The translations under genes were made by a program, and so were the position numbers. The notes below the pieces were generated by a model, which was given only the letters and a program-made list of their open reading frames with translations, did no database searches and was not told the origin of the DNA. From Dyadobacter crusticola DSM 16708 (GTDB lineage: Bacteria; Bacteroidota; Bacteroidia; Cytophagales; Spirosomataceae), in assembly GCF_000701505.1 (NCBI RefSeq), contig NZ_JNJB01000007.1:85302-149301 (forward strand): a stretch of DNA of 64,000 nucleotides. Direction: 5' to 3'. Of the stretch, positions 35,585-45,249 are shown piece by piece. Every line of letters begins with the position of its first letter. Position 1 is the stretch's first letter.

Positions 35585-35600
35585 GTTGTTTTTTTTCTCT

Positions 35601-35747
35601 CCGTTCGCTGAAGCGAACGGGAAATGATTTGCGTTTTTTAAATCCATTTCCGTTCGTTTTAACGAACGGAAACAGGGGTATCGACGGCTGATTTCTATTT
35701 TAGAAACGAACTCCTAAAAATCCATCCCCGTTCGTTTCAACGAACGG
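35601..35747. repeat. Three near-identical hairpins upstream of ridA
   Basis: Three inverted repeats share arms CCGTTCGTT or CCGTTCGCT and a 2-base loop: 35601-35620 (9-base arms, loop GA), 35647-35672 (12-base arms, loop TT) and 35728-35747 (9-base arms, loop TC). They lie in the gntP-ridA gap on the transcribed strand. They could be RNA processing or stabilising hairpins, binding sites for a dimeric regulator, or copies of an extragenic palindromic repeat. Confidence 0.85.
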
Positions 35748-35770
35748 AAGGGGCGGGGTAGCAGGCGTGG

Positions 35771-37084
35771 TCATCCTGCAGTTAAAAACAAATTTAGTAC
35801 CAAAACGCCCAGTAATCCCATTATTGACACGATTGTTTCCATCACAGACCAGGTAAGCAGCGTGTCTTTGATGCTCAAATTAAAGTATTCTTTAAAGAGC
35901 CAGAAGCCGCCGTCATTCAGGTGAGAGAACATTAAACTACCTGAGCCGATAGACAATACAATCAATTCCGGTGGCACAGAAGCGTTGACCAATAACGGTG
36001 AAAGAATACCAACTGTGGTTAGTCCGGCTACCGTTGCTGACCCTACGCAAACACGAATTACCGCCGCAATACCCCAACTCAGGACGAGTGGCGACACGTC
36101 AATGCCGGCCAGACTCTCCGCAATGTAGGTGCTTACGCCACTCGCGGTCATGATTTCTTTGAAAACGCCCGCTCCGGCGATGATCAGCAGGATTACGGAT
36201 ACACCCTTGAAAGCTTCTTCCATTGACTTACTAATCTTCTTCATATCCATTCCCCGCGCGATTCCCAGCGTGTAAGCAGCGAAAAGTACCGATAGGAGCA
36301 TTCCAAAATACGGCTCAGCAAGAAGTCCGATGATTTTGTTATCAGGATAATATCTCTTAATACCTGACATTGCAGTGAGCAAAAAAACCGGCAGTAATGC
36401 AGTAATAACGCTGATTCCAAGTCCGGGCAGTTCCGATGTGGGTCTTGGTTTCACATTAAATAGATCTTCGTCAGGCTTAGGCTGAAAACGTTTCAATGTA
36501 CTTCCAAAGATTGGTCCGGCGACTGCAATGGCGGGGATAGAAACGATAATACCATATAATAGCGTTTGCCCCAAGTCTGCATTCAGTTGACTGGCAATGG
36601 CGGCTGGCGAAGGGTGGGGTGGGAGGTAGCCGTGTGCGACGGATAGTGCCGAAAGCATTGGGATACCCACATAAAGCAAAGGGAGCCTGGCAGTAGCGCT
36701 GATCATGAAAATCAATGGGATTACGATTACGAAACCTGCATTATAGAAAAGCGGTATCCCGATTACAAACCCGGCCAGCGCCATTCCCCATTGAATGTAT
36801 TTCTGACCAAATAAACCAATAAGGGCATCTGTGATGCGCTGAGCAGCCCCGCTGTCGGCTACCATTTTCCCGAGCATTGCTCCGAACCCTACGATCAGGA
36901 CGAGGTCGCCCAATGTTCCGCCTACACCTTTTTGAATTGCTTTACTGACAGTGTCTACCGTCAACCCGCTTGCGAGGCCGAGGCCGATGGATACAAGTAG
37001 AAATGAAATGAACGTGTCAATTTTGAGCCAGGCGATCAGGAGGATCAAAGCCAGGATCGCAATGAAAGTAAGTAGTAAGGGCAT
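35771..37084 (-). CDS. GntP-family permease (gluconate/D-serine type)
   Basis: 437 residues with about twelve membrane helices. Family stretches include ILALILLIAWLKIDTFISFL at the start, VGGTLGDLVLIVGFGAMLGK, NAGFVIVIPLIFMIS, the loop GYLPPHPSPAAIA, and SVMETIVSIMGLLGVLVLN at the end. GntP members are proton symporters for gluconate, related sugar acids, or D-serine (DsdX). The operon partners (RidA, a D-serine dehydratase-like enzyme and a dipeptidase) favour a D-amino acid here. It is the first gene of that operon; inner membrane. Confidence 0.92.
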   Translation of the reverse strand: MPLLLTFIAILALILLIAWLKIDTFISFLLVSIGLGLASGLTVDTVSKAIQKGVGGTLGDLVLIVGFGAMLGKMVADSGAAQRITDALIGLFGQKYIQWGMALAGFVIGIPLFYNAGFVIVIPLIFMISATARLPLLYVGIPMLSALSVAHGYLPPHPSPAAIASQLNADLGQTLLYGIIVSIPAIAVAGPIFGSTLKRFQPKPDEDLFNVKPRPTSELPGLGISVITALLPVFLLTAMSGIKRYYPDNKIIGLLAEPYFGMLLSVLFAAYTLGIARGMDMKKISKSMEEAFKGVSVILLIIAGAGVFKEIMTASGVSTYIAESLAGIDVSPLVLSWGIAAVIRVCVGSATVAGLTTVGILSPLLVNASVPPELIVLSIGSGSLMFSHLNDGGFWLFKEYFNLSIKDTLLTWSVMETIVSIMGLLGVLVLNLFLTAG

Positions 37085-37367
37085 AATCGAAATAGTAGGA
37101 AAGTAAGCTAACGGTTATAAGCCGGAATAAAGCGTTTTTTAATGAGAGATGCCAATTTAGTTTTGCAGAGCGTAATATCTAGCATAAAATACACGGGATC
37201 ACACATATAGCCAGACTACCTCCAAATAGCATAAAAGATAGTTGCTAGACTGGGCAAAAATCGCGAAATTTGACTTTTTACAAAGGATAATATTGCATTA
37301 ATTCACTGAGCAGTTGCACATATCCAATCGCTCGTTTTAACAAATTTCGATTCTTTTCTAACACTTT

Positions 37368-39998
37368 ATGGCAGAATCTTCTGGTGAAAACATTATCCCG
37401 ATAAATATCGAGGATGAAATGCGCGGGGCCTACATCGACTACTCGATGTCCGTTATTATCTCCCGCGCATTGCCCGACGTTCGCGATGGCTTGAAACCGG
37501 TACACAGGCGGGTGCTCTACGGAATGTCAGACCTGGGCGTTAATTACAATCGTGCCCATAAAAAGTCAGCTCGTATAGTAGGGGAGGTTTTAGGGAAGTA
37601 TCACCCTCATGGTGACTCTTCTGTTTATAATACAATGGTGCGTATGGCGCAACCCTGGTCGCTGCGGTATCCGTTGGTTGACGGACAAGGTAACTTTGGT
37701 TCCGTTGACGGTGACAACCCTGCGGCAATGCGTTATACAGAGGCACGTCTGAAAAGAATTGCCGACGAGCTTCTAAGCGATCTGGGCAAAGATACCGTTG
37801 ATTTTCAACCCAACTTTGACGATTCGCTTAACGAGCCAACTGTACTTCCCGCTAAATTCCCGAACCTGCTTGTTAACGGTTCTTCGGGTATTGCGGTAGG
37901 TATGGCCACCAATATGGCGCCGCATAACCTGTCGGAAGTTGTGGACGGTGTGCTGGCGTACATTGATGATAATGAAATCACCATACCGCAATTGATGGAG
38001 CACATCAAGGCTCCCGATTTTCCTACAGGCGGTATTATATATGGTTACAATGGCGTAAGATCGGCCATGGAAACTGGTCGCGGAAGCATCATTATGCGCT
38101 CCAAGGCGATTTTCGAAGTTGCTAAAAACGGTCGGGAGCAGATCATCGTCACCGAGATTCCTTACATGACCAACAAAGCTGCGATGATCGAAAGAATTGC
38201 AGCATTGATCAACGAGAAAAAGCTTGACGGGATTTCTGATATCCGTGATGAATCGGATAGGGATGGTATGCGCATTGTTTTTGACCTCAAAAAAGATGCA
38301 ATACCTAATATTGTACTGAACCACCTGTTCAAGTACACACCTTTGCAGACTTCTTTTGGTGTCAACAACGTAGCGCTGGTGAAAGGCCGGCCGGTAACGC
38401 TTAACCTGAAAGACCTGATCAAGCATTATGTTGATCACCGGATCGTGGTGATTACCCGCCGGACAGAGTACGAGCTGAGAGAAGCTGAAAAGCGCGCGCA
38501 TATTCTGGAAGGTTTGATTATCGCACTTGATAACCTGGACGCAGTTATTTCATTGATCCGTAGTTCACGTGATCCTGAAACTGCAAAGAATGGTTTAATG
38601 GAGCAGTTTGCATTGAGCGAGATCCAGTCAAAGGCGATCCTCGAAATGCGTCTGCAACGTTTAACAGGTCTTGAAAGAGATAAAATTGTTAAGGAATACG
38701 AAGAGATCATGCTTCTGATCACTGACTTACGTGACATTCTTGCAAATGAATTCCGTAAGTACGAGATCATCAAAACTGAATTGACGGAGATCAAAGAACG
38801 CTACGGTGACGAGCGCAGGACCAAGATCGAGTTTGCTGCGGAAGAATTCAGTGATGAAGATATGATCCCAGACGACGAGATGCTCATTACAATCTCGAAT
38901 GAAGGGTATATCAAGAGAACACCATTGTCCGAATATCGTACGCAAACGCGCGGCGGAGTAGGATCACGCGGGGTGAAAACCAAGGATACCGATTTCACAG
39001 AGCACTTGTTCTCCGCGACAATGCTCAACTACCTGCTGATCTTTACAGAATTTGGTAAGTTGTTCTGGATGAAGGTGTATGAAGTGCCGGAAGGAAGCAA
39101 AACCTCGAAAGGCCGACCGATTCAAAACCTGATCAGTCTGGAAAATGGCGACTCAATCCGCTCTGTGATCAATGTACGCACTTTGTCAGATGAGGATTAT
39201 ATCAACAATAATTACCTCATAATGTGTACGCAGCAGGGCACAATCAAGAAGACTTTGCTGGAAGCCTATTCACGTCCGCGTGCAAATGGAATTATCGCGA
39301 TCTCTATCAATGAAGGAGACAGGCTTCTGAACGTGGCGCTGACAAATGGAGACAATGATATTGTAATTGCGTCTAGTGCAGGCCGTGCGGTTCGCTTCAA
39401 TGAAAAAGGAGTTCGCCCGATGGGAAGAACTGCTGCAGGTGTTCGCGGTATCAACTTGATTGAGCCGGGCAATAAGGTGATCGGAATGGTTTGTATAAAC
39501 CGGGACGATGCGCAGTTGCTGGTTGTTTCTGAAAATGGTTTCGGAAAACGCTCGAATATTGATAGTTACCGCGTTACCAATCGTGGTGGTAAAGGAGTTT
39601 CAACGATGAATGCGACCGACAAGGTAGGAAAGCTGGTTGCGATCCGTGAAGTTACCGAACAGGACGATCTGATGATCATCACCCGAAATGGTATTGCCAT
39701 CAGAATGAGCGTATTGGATATTCGTCTGGCAGGTAGAAATACACAGGGCGTGAAATTGATCAGGCTTAACAACTCCGACGAGATCACATCGGTGACGAGA
39801 ATTCTTAAAGATCCGGACGAGAAGGCCGCTGAACTGGACGAGGATGGCAACGTGATAGCAAAGCCAATTGCCGAAGGACAAGTTCTGGACGGGGCTGAAA
39901 TATTACCGGCTGACGAGCTTGACGAAGAGATTGAAGATGACGCGATCGAAGACGATGAGGAAGATGAAAATGATCCTTCTGAGGAACCAGAGGCATGA
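37368..39998 (+). CDS. gyrA: DNA gyrase subunit A
   Basis: 876 residues. The N-terminal breakage-reunion domain has [18 protein letters not shown], the active-site Tyr123 in AAMRYTEAR, and the quinolone-determining stretch [18 protein letters not shown] (76-93). The C-terminal half holds the GyrA beta-pinwheel repeats, with the GyrA-box-like [11 protein letters not shown] region, and the protein ends in a long acidic tail ([21 protein letters not shown]). Gyrase introduces negative supercoils with GyrB. Residue 88, equivalent to Escherichia coli Asp87, is Asn (codon 37629-37631). The gene is monocistronic, with gyrB elsewhere. Confidence 0.97.
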   Translation: MAESSGENIIPINIEDEMRGAYIDYSMSVIISRALPDVRDGLKPVHRRVLYGMSDLGVNYNRAHKKSARIVGEVLGKYHPHGDSSVYNTMVRMAQPWSLRYPLVDGQGNFGSVDGDNPAAMRYTEARLKRIADELLSDLGKDTVDFQPNFDDSLNEPTVLPAKFPNLLVNGSSGIAVGMATNMAPHNLSEVVDGVLAYIDDNEITIPQLMEHIKAPDFPTGGIIYGYNGVRSAMETGRGSIIMRSKAIFEVAKNGREQIIVTEIPYMTNKAAMIERIAALINEKKLDGISDIRDESDRDGMRIVFDLKKDAIPNIVLNHLFKYTPLQTSFGVNNVALVKGRPVTLNLKDLIKHYVDHRIVVITRRTEYELREAEKRAHILEGLIIALDNLDAVISLIRSSRDPETAKNGLMEQFALSEIQSKAILEMRLQRLTGLERDKIVKEYEEIMLLITDLRDILANEFRKYEIIKTELTEIKERYGDERRTKIEFAAEEFSDEDMIPDDEMLITISNEGYIKRTPLSEYRTQTRGGVGSRGVKTKDTDFTEHLFSATMLNYLLIFTEFGKLFWMKVYEVPEGSKTSKGRPIQNLISLENGDSIRSVINVRTLSDEDYINNNYLIMCTQQGTIKKTLLEAYSRPRANGIIAISINEGDRLLNVALTNGDNDIVIASSAGRAVRFNEKGVRPMGRTAAGVRGINLIEPGNKVIGMVCINRDDAQLLVVSENGFGKRSNIDSYRVTNRGGKGVSTMNATDKVGKLVAIREVTEQDDLMIITRNGIAIRMSVLDIRLAGRNTQGVKLIRLNNSDEITSVTRILKDPDEKAAELDEDGNVIAKPIAEGQVLDGAEILPADELDEEIEDDAIEDDEEDENDPSEEPEA

Positions 39999-40000
39999 TT

Positions 40001-40033
40001 TTTGTAAAAATTATATTAATTGATTTATATTTA
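40001..40033 (+). promoter_or_regulatory. Candidate promoter of the TPR gene
   Basis: TTTG at 40001-40004 is followed after 21 bases by TATATTTA at 40026-40033, close to the Bacteroidota TTTG/TAnnTTTG pattern. It leads into the ATG at 40072. Confidence 0.45.
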
Positions 40034-40071
40034 GCATTCGAACAAACCAATCACAATCAAAGTTAATATTT

Positions 40072-41532
40072 ATGAAAAGACTGTTTTTTGTATCTGCACT
40101 TAGCCTTTTCAGCCTGGCAGCAGTCGCGCAAGACGATGCTGTCAACAAGGCTCTGGTAGACGGATTTCGAAAGGAAAAAGAGAAAAGCGATAAAGATGTA
40201 AATGATCCAAAGGCCAGCGCAAAAGCTTCTTTCTGGATGGAGCGTGCTAAGTTGTACGAAAACATTGCATCACAAGCTTCTCAGGTCGATTCGAGTGCAG
40301 CAAAAACTGCAATGGAGGCATATAAGAAGGTTGTTGAGCTGGACGTAACCAAAAAAGGGGAACCAGGTAAATCTTCGAAAGAGGCAACAGCAGCACTTAC
40401 AGCAGGAGAGGGCACCCAGCTTTTCAATGCATTTGTAAGACAGGGAGCTGAGAAGTACCAGGCTAAAAACCTGAACGGAGCTCTTGAAATGTTCTCAATG
40501 GCGCAAGAAATCAATAAGAAAGATACACTTGCATCTCTGTACGCAGGTATCGCTGCTCAGCAGCTGGAAAAGAAGGAAGATGCAATGAAGTCTTTCGAAG
40601 CTTACGCTGCAAACGGTGGTAAAGACCCAAGTGTATATTATGGTTTGGCTCAGTTGTATCGCGCAGAAAACAACTTTGATAAAGCGATCGAGACTTTGAA
40701 CAAAGGATTGACCCAATCTCCGAATAACAAAGATCTTAAAGCGGAAGTTGTAAACATTCTGCTTGCATCGGGTAAAGAAGATCAGGCGATCAAAGAGCTT
40801 GAAGCTTTGGCTGCTGCCGATCCAAACAATACACAGAACATTGTTAACCTTGCGATTCTATATGATAACATGCAGAGAACAGCAGCGGAAAAGATCAAGC
40901 AAATGAGCGCGAAGTCTGGCAATGGTGCAAATTCTGTTGGAACGTTGACTAAGAATCTTGAAAGCGAAAAGGGTAAGATAGAAGTTTATGACGGTGAGGT
41001 AAAACGTATTGGCGCATTGATCAAGAAGCAGCCAAAAAATGCTGACTTGAAACGTCAGCTTGCGGATGTGAATGCAAAAAAGAAGGAATCACTTGCTGCA
41101 ATTACTAAATTGGAAGGTGAAGTAAGTGCTGCACAAGAAGCTGCTAAGAGCAGTGCTAACTCAGGATCGGAAAGCGAACTGGCTGACCTGAAAGCAAAAC
41201 AAGCAGATGCAGCAAGCAAAGCAATGGCCAACTACCAAAAAGTATTGCAAATCGATGCTGCTAACTACGATGCGCTTTTCAACCTGGGCGTGTTCTATTT
41301 CAATGAAGCTGTTCAATTGAAAGGCGAAGTTGATAACATGAACATGACAGAGTATCAGCAAAGAGGTAAAGAAGTAGAAGGACGTGTTTGCGGTAAATTC
41401 AAAAAGGCGAAACCATACTTCGAAAAAGCAATCCAGGCAAAAGACGAAGCAGAAGCAAAAGAAACGCTTGAAACTGTCAACAGTGTACTGGAACAATTTA
41501 CAAGTAAAGGAGTTGCTTGTGTTGAGCAGTAA
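40072..41532 (+). CDS. Secreted tetratricopeptide repeat protein
   Basis: 486 residues. A signal peptide (LFFVSALSLFSLAAVAQ) is followed by TPR helices at about 80-120, 125-190 (FNAFVRQGAEKYQAKNLNGALEMF) and 190-270 (PSVYYGLAQLYRAENNFDKAIETL). A coiled-coil segment rich in Lys, Glu and Ala (about 280-370) comes next, and a further TPR (about 380-480). It is probably a periplasmic scaffold. No enzyme motif is seen. Similar long TPR proteins recur downstream of gyrA in Cytophagales by my recollection, but I cannot confirm that here. It ends with a strong terminator. Confidence 0.9.
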   Translation: MKRLFFVSALSLFSLAAVAQDDAVNKALVDGFRKEKEKSDKDVNDPKASAKASFWMERAKLYENIASQASQVDSSAAKTAMEAYKKVVELDVTKKGEPGKSSKEATAALTAGEGTQLFNAFVRQGAEKYQAKNLNGALEMFSMAQEINKKDTLASLYAGIAAQQLEKKEDAMKSFEAYAANGGKDPSVYYGLAQLYRAENNFDKAIETLNKGLTQSPNNKDLKAEVVNILLASGKEDQAIKELEALAAADPNNTQNIVNLAILYDNMQRTAAEKIKQMSAKSGNGANSVGTLTKNLESEKGKIEVYDGEVKRIGALIKKQPKNADLKRQLADVNAKKKESLAAITKLEGEVSAAQEAAKSSANSGSESELADLKAKQADAASKAMANYQKVLQIDAANYDALFNLGVFYFNEAVQLKGEVDNMNMTEYQQRGKEVEGRVCGKFKKAKPYFEKAIQAKDEAEAKETLETVNSVLEQFTSKGVACVEQ

Positions 41533-41555
41533 GAATTAAGAATGCATTTTGTTGA

Positions 41556-41585
41556 GAGCGCCCTGAGAAGGGCGCTCTTTTTTTT
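41556..41585 (+). terminator. Intrinsic terminator
   Basis: GAGCGCCC (41556-41563) and GGGCGCTC (41570-41577), loop TGAGAA, followed by eight T. Confidence 0.95.
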
Positions 41586-41592
41586 GGTCTTA

Positions 41593-42900
41593 TTATCGCC
41601 GCGAATTGCTATTGATCTTATGCGGAAGCAAATTGCGGATAGCCTGATTATCCAAGAGCTTCTTCAATCGAGCTGAATCTGGATATGGAATATGCATTGT
41701 AGGCTGTTGAAGATAGATTGAATTGTTTGTCCGAAGGTATTTAATTACGTTTTCGGTTTGAATAACAGAGTTTCGATGGAATCTTTGTACCTCATACATA
41801 TCAGATTTGAACCTTTTTTTGTGCCCGTAGAAAAACAGTGGGAAGAAACTGAGAATAACATATTTGTAGTACCACTTAGGTTTTCCGTATTCTTCTACAA
41901 AACGGATTGCAAACCAGGCATTTGCTATTAGTCCAATACTTAGTAATTCTGTATATCGGGAAGGTAAAGCTGAAAGTTCCTGTCCACGACCAAATGCAAT
42001 TGCCATCGCTTGTCCAAAAGACCACATGAAACATCCTGCCATAAAAACATCGTTTTGATATAGTTTTTTCCTCTTTAACAAAAACGGAACCGCGATGAGC
42101 GCTGGCGACCAAAGTGGAGCAGCGATCCAGTTGTGAGGGCCAACAGGCCAGCTCAGAATCCGGAACAATGAATGTGTCCATTCCGATAAGTTTCTCGCGC
42201 GGTACATGTCATGAGCTGCAATGTGCGGTATTTCCAAATACCCGACCATGCTTATAATTACCAAAGCTGCAATGAGGATCAAATTTTGAATCTTTTTTCC
42301 AGGTTTGCTTACCCATTGAAGTAGATATATACCTGCTGCGGTAAGTGGAGTTAAAATCCCTGACGCCATCGTGTAGGTACTTAAAAAGCAAAGAAAGAAG
42401 ACTAAGAACTTCGCCGATGCTCTTTCGGGAGAGGCAGTGCTCAGACCAATGGCAATCACTGCAAACAGTATTAGAAAGTAGAACTGGCTTTGAAAACCCA
42501 CCAGCCAGTTTTCAAAAGAGAATGGAAGTGTAAACAGTGCAATCACAACAGGTAAAATCCACCATTTTTTCCCATTTAGGTTATTGAACCTGTAAAGAAA
42601 ACCAAGTAAAATCGCAGGGATTGTTACATTAGCTCTTGCGGAAAAGAGGTTATTCCATTGATCCGTAACTTGGTATAGGATCAATGAAAACAGTCGAGTA
42701 GGGAAGATGCGGTGCTCATTATGAGACTTCCATAGATCCGTTATCCTCAAAGTTCCTTCCACCCAAGGGCGCAGCAAATAATCTCCTTCTGCGTCCCATT
42801 GATCCCAAAATGGTAGAGTCACAGCGAAGGTCTCAACATAGTAAGACCGAACTCCGGCCACCAAGGCAAAACTCAGTAGCACTATCCAAAGCTTGTTCAT
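41593..42900 (-). CDS. Polytopic membrane protein of a glycan locus (GT-C-like)
   Basis: 435 residues with about ten hydrophobic helices. Right after the first helix comes FWDQWDAEGDYLLRPWVEG with HNEHRIFP shortly after. An acidic, aromatic first loop of this kind is the catalytic signature area of GT-C-fold glycosyltransferases that use lipid-linked sugars. It has a cytoplasmic C-terminal tail. The gene overlaps the end of the GT2 gene upstream by 68 bases. The partner GT2 genes make a role in cell-surface glycan assembly likely, but the exact reaction is unknown. The nucleotide composition is AT-richer than surrounding loci. Confidence 0.7.
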   Translation of the reverse strand: MNKLWIVLLSFALVAGVRSYYVETFAVTLPFWDQWDAEGDYLLRPWVEGTLRITDLWKSHNEHRIFPTRLFSLILYQVTDQWNNLFSARANVTIPAILLGFLYRFNNLNGKKWWILPVVIALFTLPFSFENWLVGFQSQFYFLILFAVIAIGLSTASPERASAKFLVFFLCFLSTYTMASGILTPLTAAGIYLLQWVSKPGKKIQNLILIAALVIISMVGYLEIPHIAAHDMYRARNLSEWTHSLFRILSWPVGPHNWIAAPLWSPALIAVPFLLKRKKLYQNDVFMAGCFMWSFGQAMAIAFGRGQELSALPSRYTELLSIGLIANAWFAIRFVEEYGKPKWYYKYVILSFFPLFFYGHKKRFKSDMYEVQRFHRNSVIQTENVIKYLRTNNSIYLQQPTMHIPYPDSARLKKLLDNQAIRNLLPHKINSNSRR

Positions 42901-43879
42901 AGTACTGCATAGATTTGCCGAATACGCGGCTCCACAGCAACTTTGATCTCAATCCCCACATTTGGCGGTATATAAATGAGTTTCGCTTGGACTTCCTGAT
43001 CCTTTGAATAAAATATAGGGTTTCAAAGTGTTCACGGATAAATCTCGCGTAATTTATAGAGAGGTAGGAGTGTAGTCGGGTCTCAAATAGCTCCGCTAAG
43101 TGCTCAACAAAAGCGGGATTCTTGTTAAGCGGAAAACTAGCACAATGTTTGATCCATCTCAAATCTCGTTCAAGCTTCTGAATATCTCTGTTTTCATGGT
43201 AGTGTTTGTTGATTATACTTCTGTAATTAAGTATATCAGTAGAATTACTGGCGTGTTGCCTGTAGCTAACGAGGCATTCCCTCACACAATGAATAGTTCC
43301 AAGATTGGTGGCAACGTAAGCTATCCAGTGATCGTGAAAGTAGGCGGGATCCAAAGGTAAGATATGTTTTAGAAGTTCCTTCTTGAAGAGACAGCTATGC
43401 CCAGAAACACAATTAAAGAGCAAGAAGACTTCTGACTTACCTCCGGCGTACAGATTGATTACATCTGACATTTTCTTGTTAAGAGACAAACCACCTTCAT
43501 CGATAAATTTTGAATCATGGTAGATAAGTTGATGATTTGCAATTTCGCCTAATAAGCATTGTAACTTATCAGGGTGCCATATATCATCCTGGTCTGATAA
43601 GGCGATATATGTACCAGTACAAAGGTGGAGTGCCTTCTCGAAGTTTTTGGTGTAGCCTATATTCACCTCATTTTTGTAAAAGTGAATAAATGGGTATTGC
43701 TGCTGATACTCAAATAGTATCTCGCATGAGGAGTCTGTGCTATTATCGTCCACTGCGATGATTTCCTTTCTTTCATAACTCTGGTTGATCAATGAATCCA
43801 GTTGTTCTCTTAGAAATCTTTCTCCGTTGTAGACACAAAGTGCAATGGAAATCAGTGGTTTTTCAGGTTGTTTGGACAT
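42833..43879 (-). CDS. Glycosyltransferase family 2 (copy 2)
   Basis: 348 residues. The GT-A fold motifs are ISIALCVYNGERFLREQLDSL near the N-terminus, EIIAVDDNSTDSSCEILFEY, and ALSDQDDIWHPDKLQ, where the DQDD/DxD-like residues bind the nucleotide-sugar metal. A central GHSCLFKKELLKHILPLD is shared with the neighbour. It transfers a sugar from a nucleotide donor, probably in surface polysaccharide synthesis. The C-terminal tail after WGLRSKLL is about 28 residues longer than in its paralogue and lies over the start of the next gene, suggesting loss of an older stop. Confidence 0.9.
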   Translation of the reverse strand: MSKQPEKPLISIALCVYNGERFLREQLDSLINQSYERKEIIAVDDNSTDSSCEILFEYQQQYPFIHFYKNEVNIGYTKNFEKALHLCTGTYIALSDQDDIWHPDKLQCLLGEIANHQLIYHDSKFIDEGGLSLNKKMSDVINLYAGGKSEVFLLFNCVSGHSCLFKKELLKHILPLDPAYFHDHWIAYVATNLGTIHCVRECLVSYRQHASNSTDILNYRSIINKHYHENRDIQKLERDLRWIKHCASFPLNKNPAFVEHLAELFETRLHSYLSINYARFIREHFETLYFIQRIRKSKRNSFIYRQMWGLRSKLLWSRVFGKSMQYYEQALDSATEFCLGGRSSVLLC

Positions 43880-43889
43880 TTTTCAAAGT

Positions 43890-44837
43890 CTAAATAATGC
43901 ATGTAGCACTGATAAGTCGCTTGGCCTTTAGACCCCAACTTTTCTTGATGATGAAGAAGAGCTTGCTTACGCTACTTTTCTTGGGAATATGCAATAGGCT
44001 TTTTCTGTTCTTCCAAATCATAAGGGCGTAAGAACAATGGAAAAATGCGTCATTCCTCTCCAGGCTTTTTAGATAAAGAGACGTTACGAAATGCTGAGAA
44101 GCCGATACAATTTGGGAGCAGGTTTTAAGCCAGCCACTTTCTATCAGGATCTTCTCCCGGGGGCGACTGGCCCCAGTACATTTGTTTGCCGAGGAGAGCA
44201 AGTTTGTGCAATTATGATCATGAATTCGGTATTGTACTAAGCTTTCACTGACAAAATCAATTGACCCGACGCAGCATGCGACATAAGCAAGCCACTGATC
44301 ATAGTGGAATTCACTTGGAAAGGGTAGTGCATAGGGCAAAAGGGACCGCCGCATCAGAATTGTGTGTCCAGACACACAATTCATGAAAAGAAACGTCTCA
44401 GGCAGCGAACCTTTGTAAAAGTTAAATTTGCCTGACATTTTGCGGTTCATTGTTTTTCCAATGCTATCAATTAGATCTGAATCGCAGTAAACAAGCATAT
44501 TGGTTTGTATAGCTTTCAGTTGAACTTCAAGCTTGTCTTTATTCCAGATATCATCCTGATCGCAAATGGCAATAAACTCTCCGTTGCAGAGTTTCAGAGC
44601 CTTTTCGAAGTTCTTGTTGTAACCTAATCTAGATTCATTGGAGTGTAGTCGAATGATTGGATAAGTAGCCGAGTAACTCAGTAGAATATCATAAGTAAGA
44701 TCTGTTGAACAGTCATCTACGATAATGATCTCTATGTTGCTGTAAGACTGACTTATAAGTGAATCTAATTGTTCCTTCAGAAATCGCTGACCGTTGAAAG
44801 TGCAGAGAGCAACAGATATGAGAGGTATTTTGTCCAT
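43890..44837 (-). CDS. Glycosyltransferase family 2 (copy 1)
   Basis: 315 residues from the Met at 44837, which aligns with its paralogue; an upstream ATG at 44861 adds eight unrelated residues. Motifs: ISVALCTFNGQRFLKEQLDSL, EIIIVDDCSTDLTYDILLSY, AICDQDDIWNKDKLEVQ and GHTILMRRSLLPYALPFP. These match copy 2 almost position for position, so the pair arose by duplication. Probably cytoplasmic, acting on a lipid-linked glycan. It is the first gene of the three-gene glycan block, 10 bases from copy 2. Confidence 0.9.
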   Translation of the reverse strand: MDKIPLISVALCTFNGQRFLKEQLDSLISQSYSNIEIIIVDDCSTDLTYDILLSYSATYPIIRLHSNESRLGYNKNFEKALKLCNGEFIAICDQDDIWNKDKLEVQLKAIQTNMLVYCDSDLIDSIGKTMNRKMSGKFNFYKGSLPETFLFMNCVSGHTILMRRSLLPYALPFPSEFHYDQWLAYVACCVGSIDFVSESLVQYRIHDHNCTNLLSSANKCTGASRPREKILIESGWLKTCSQIVSASQHFVTSLYLKSLERNDAFFHCSYALMIWKNRKSLLHIPKKSSVSKLFFIIKKSWGLKAKRLISATCII

Positions 44838-44861
44838 AATATGAAGATTGTGCAGGAGCAA

Positions 44862-45249
44862 TTTTCATATTATCATCAGTATCATTAACAATTAATTAGC
44901 CTAGGGCACGTGTAAATACTTGAGTGGTTTTCAAGGTGAGCTGTTAGATGAAAACGATACTTAACATAATATAAATTATAAAACACAGGTGCATTGAAAT
45001 TTATCGATCCATTTACATTTAATACTTTTTAACGCAAACCAAATATTTACTCCAACAAACCTTCACAGCCGAAAGACAGACCAAAAGAAGCCGCCTGAGA
45101 TTTGAACAATGCGGCCCTATATCCAGGAGCTGTGCTTTTGTTCAAATCTCAGGCGGTGTAGATTGGAGGTGTTTAGTTCTAACTAACTGCTTTTCAATGG
45201 TGTTAAGATGATCTAATACAATCGAAAAATCTTGTCTGTAATTTCAAAA
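44862..45249. other. 388-base intergenic region with a perfect 19-base inverted repeat
   Basis: Holds the promoter region of the glycosyltransferase block (44862-45080, AT-rich, no clear box chosen) and, at 45091-45156, the hairpin described separately. No coding frame is seen. Confidence 0.6.
45091..45156. repeat. Perfect 19-base inverted repeat
   Basis: CCGCCTGAGATTTGAACAA (45091-45109) and its exact complement (45138-45156) enclose a 28-base loop. It lies about 95 bases beyond the isomerase-like stop on that strand. A pyrimidine-rich CTTCTTTT follows on the minus strand, so it may terminate the upstream operon. The arms are long for a simple terminator, so a remnant of a small mobile element is the alternative. 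Confidence 0.75.

Noticed and set aside
35585..35647. N-terminal extension of RidA (start at 35647)
   Set aside because: It is encoded by a hairpin repeat and is not RidA-like; the double Met at 35584/35581 fits the family.
37623..37631. GyrA Asn88 as an acquired resistance mutation
   Set aside because: One sequence cannot show acquisition; it may be the natural residue in this lineage.
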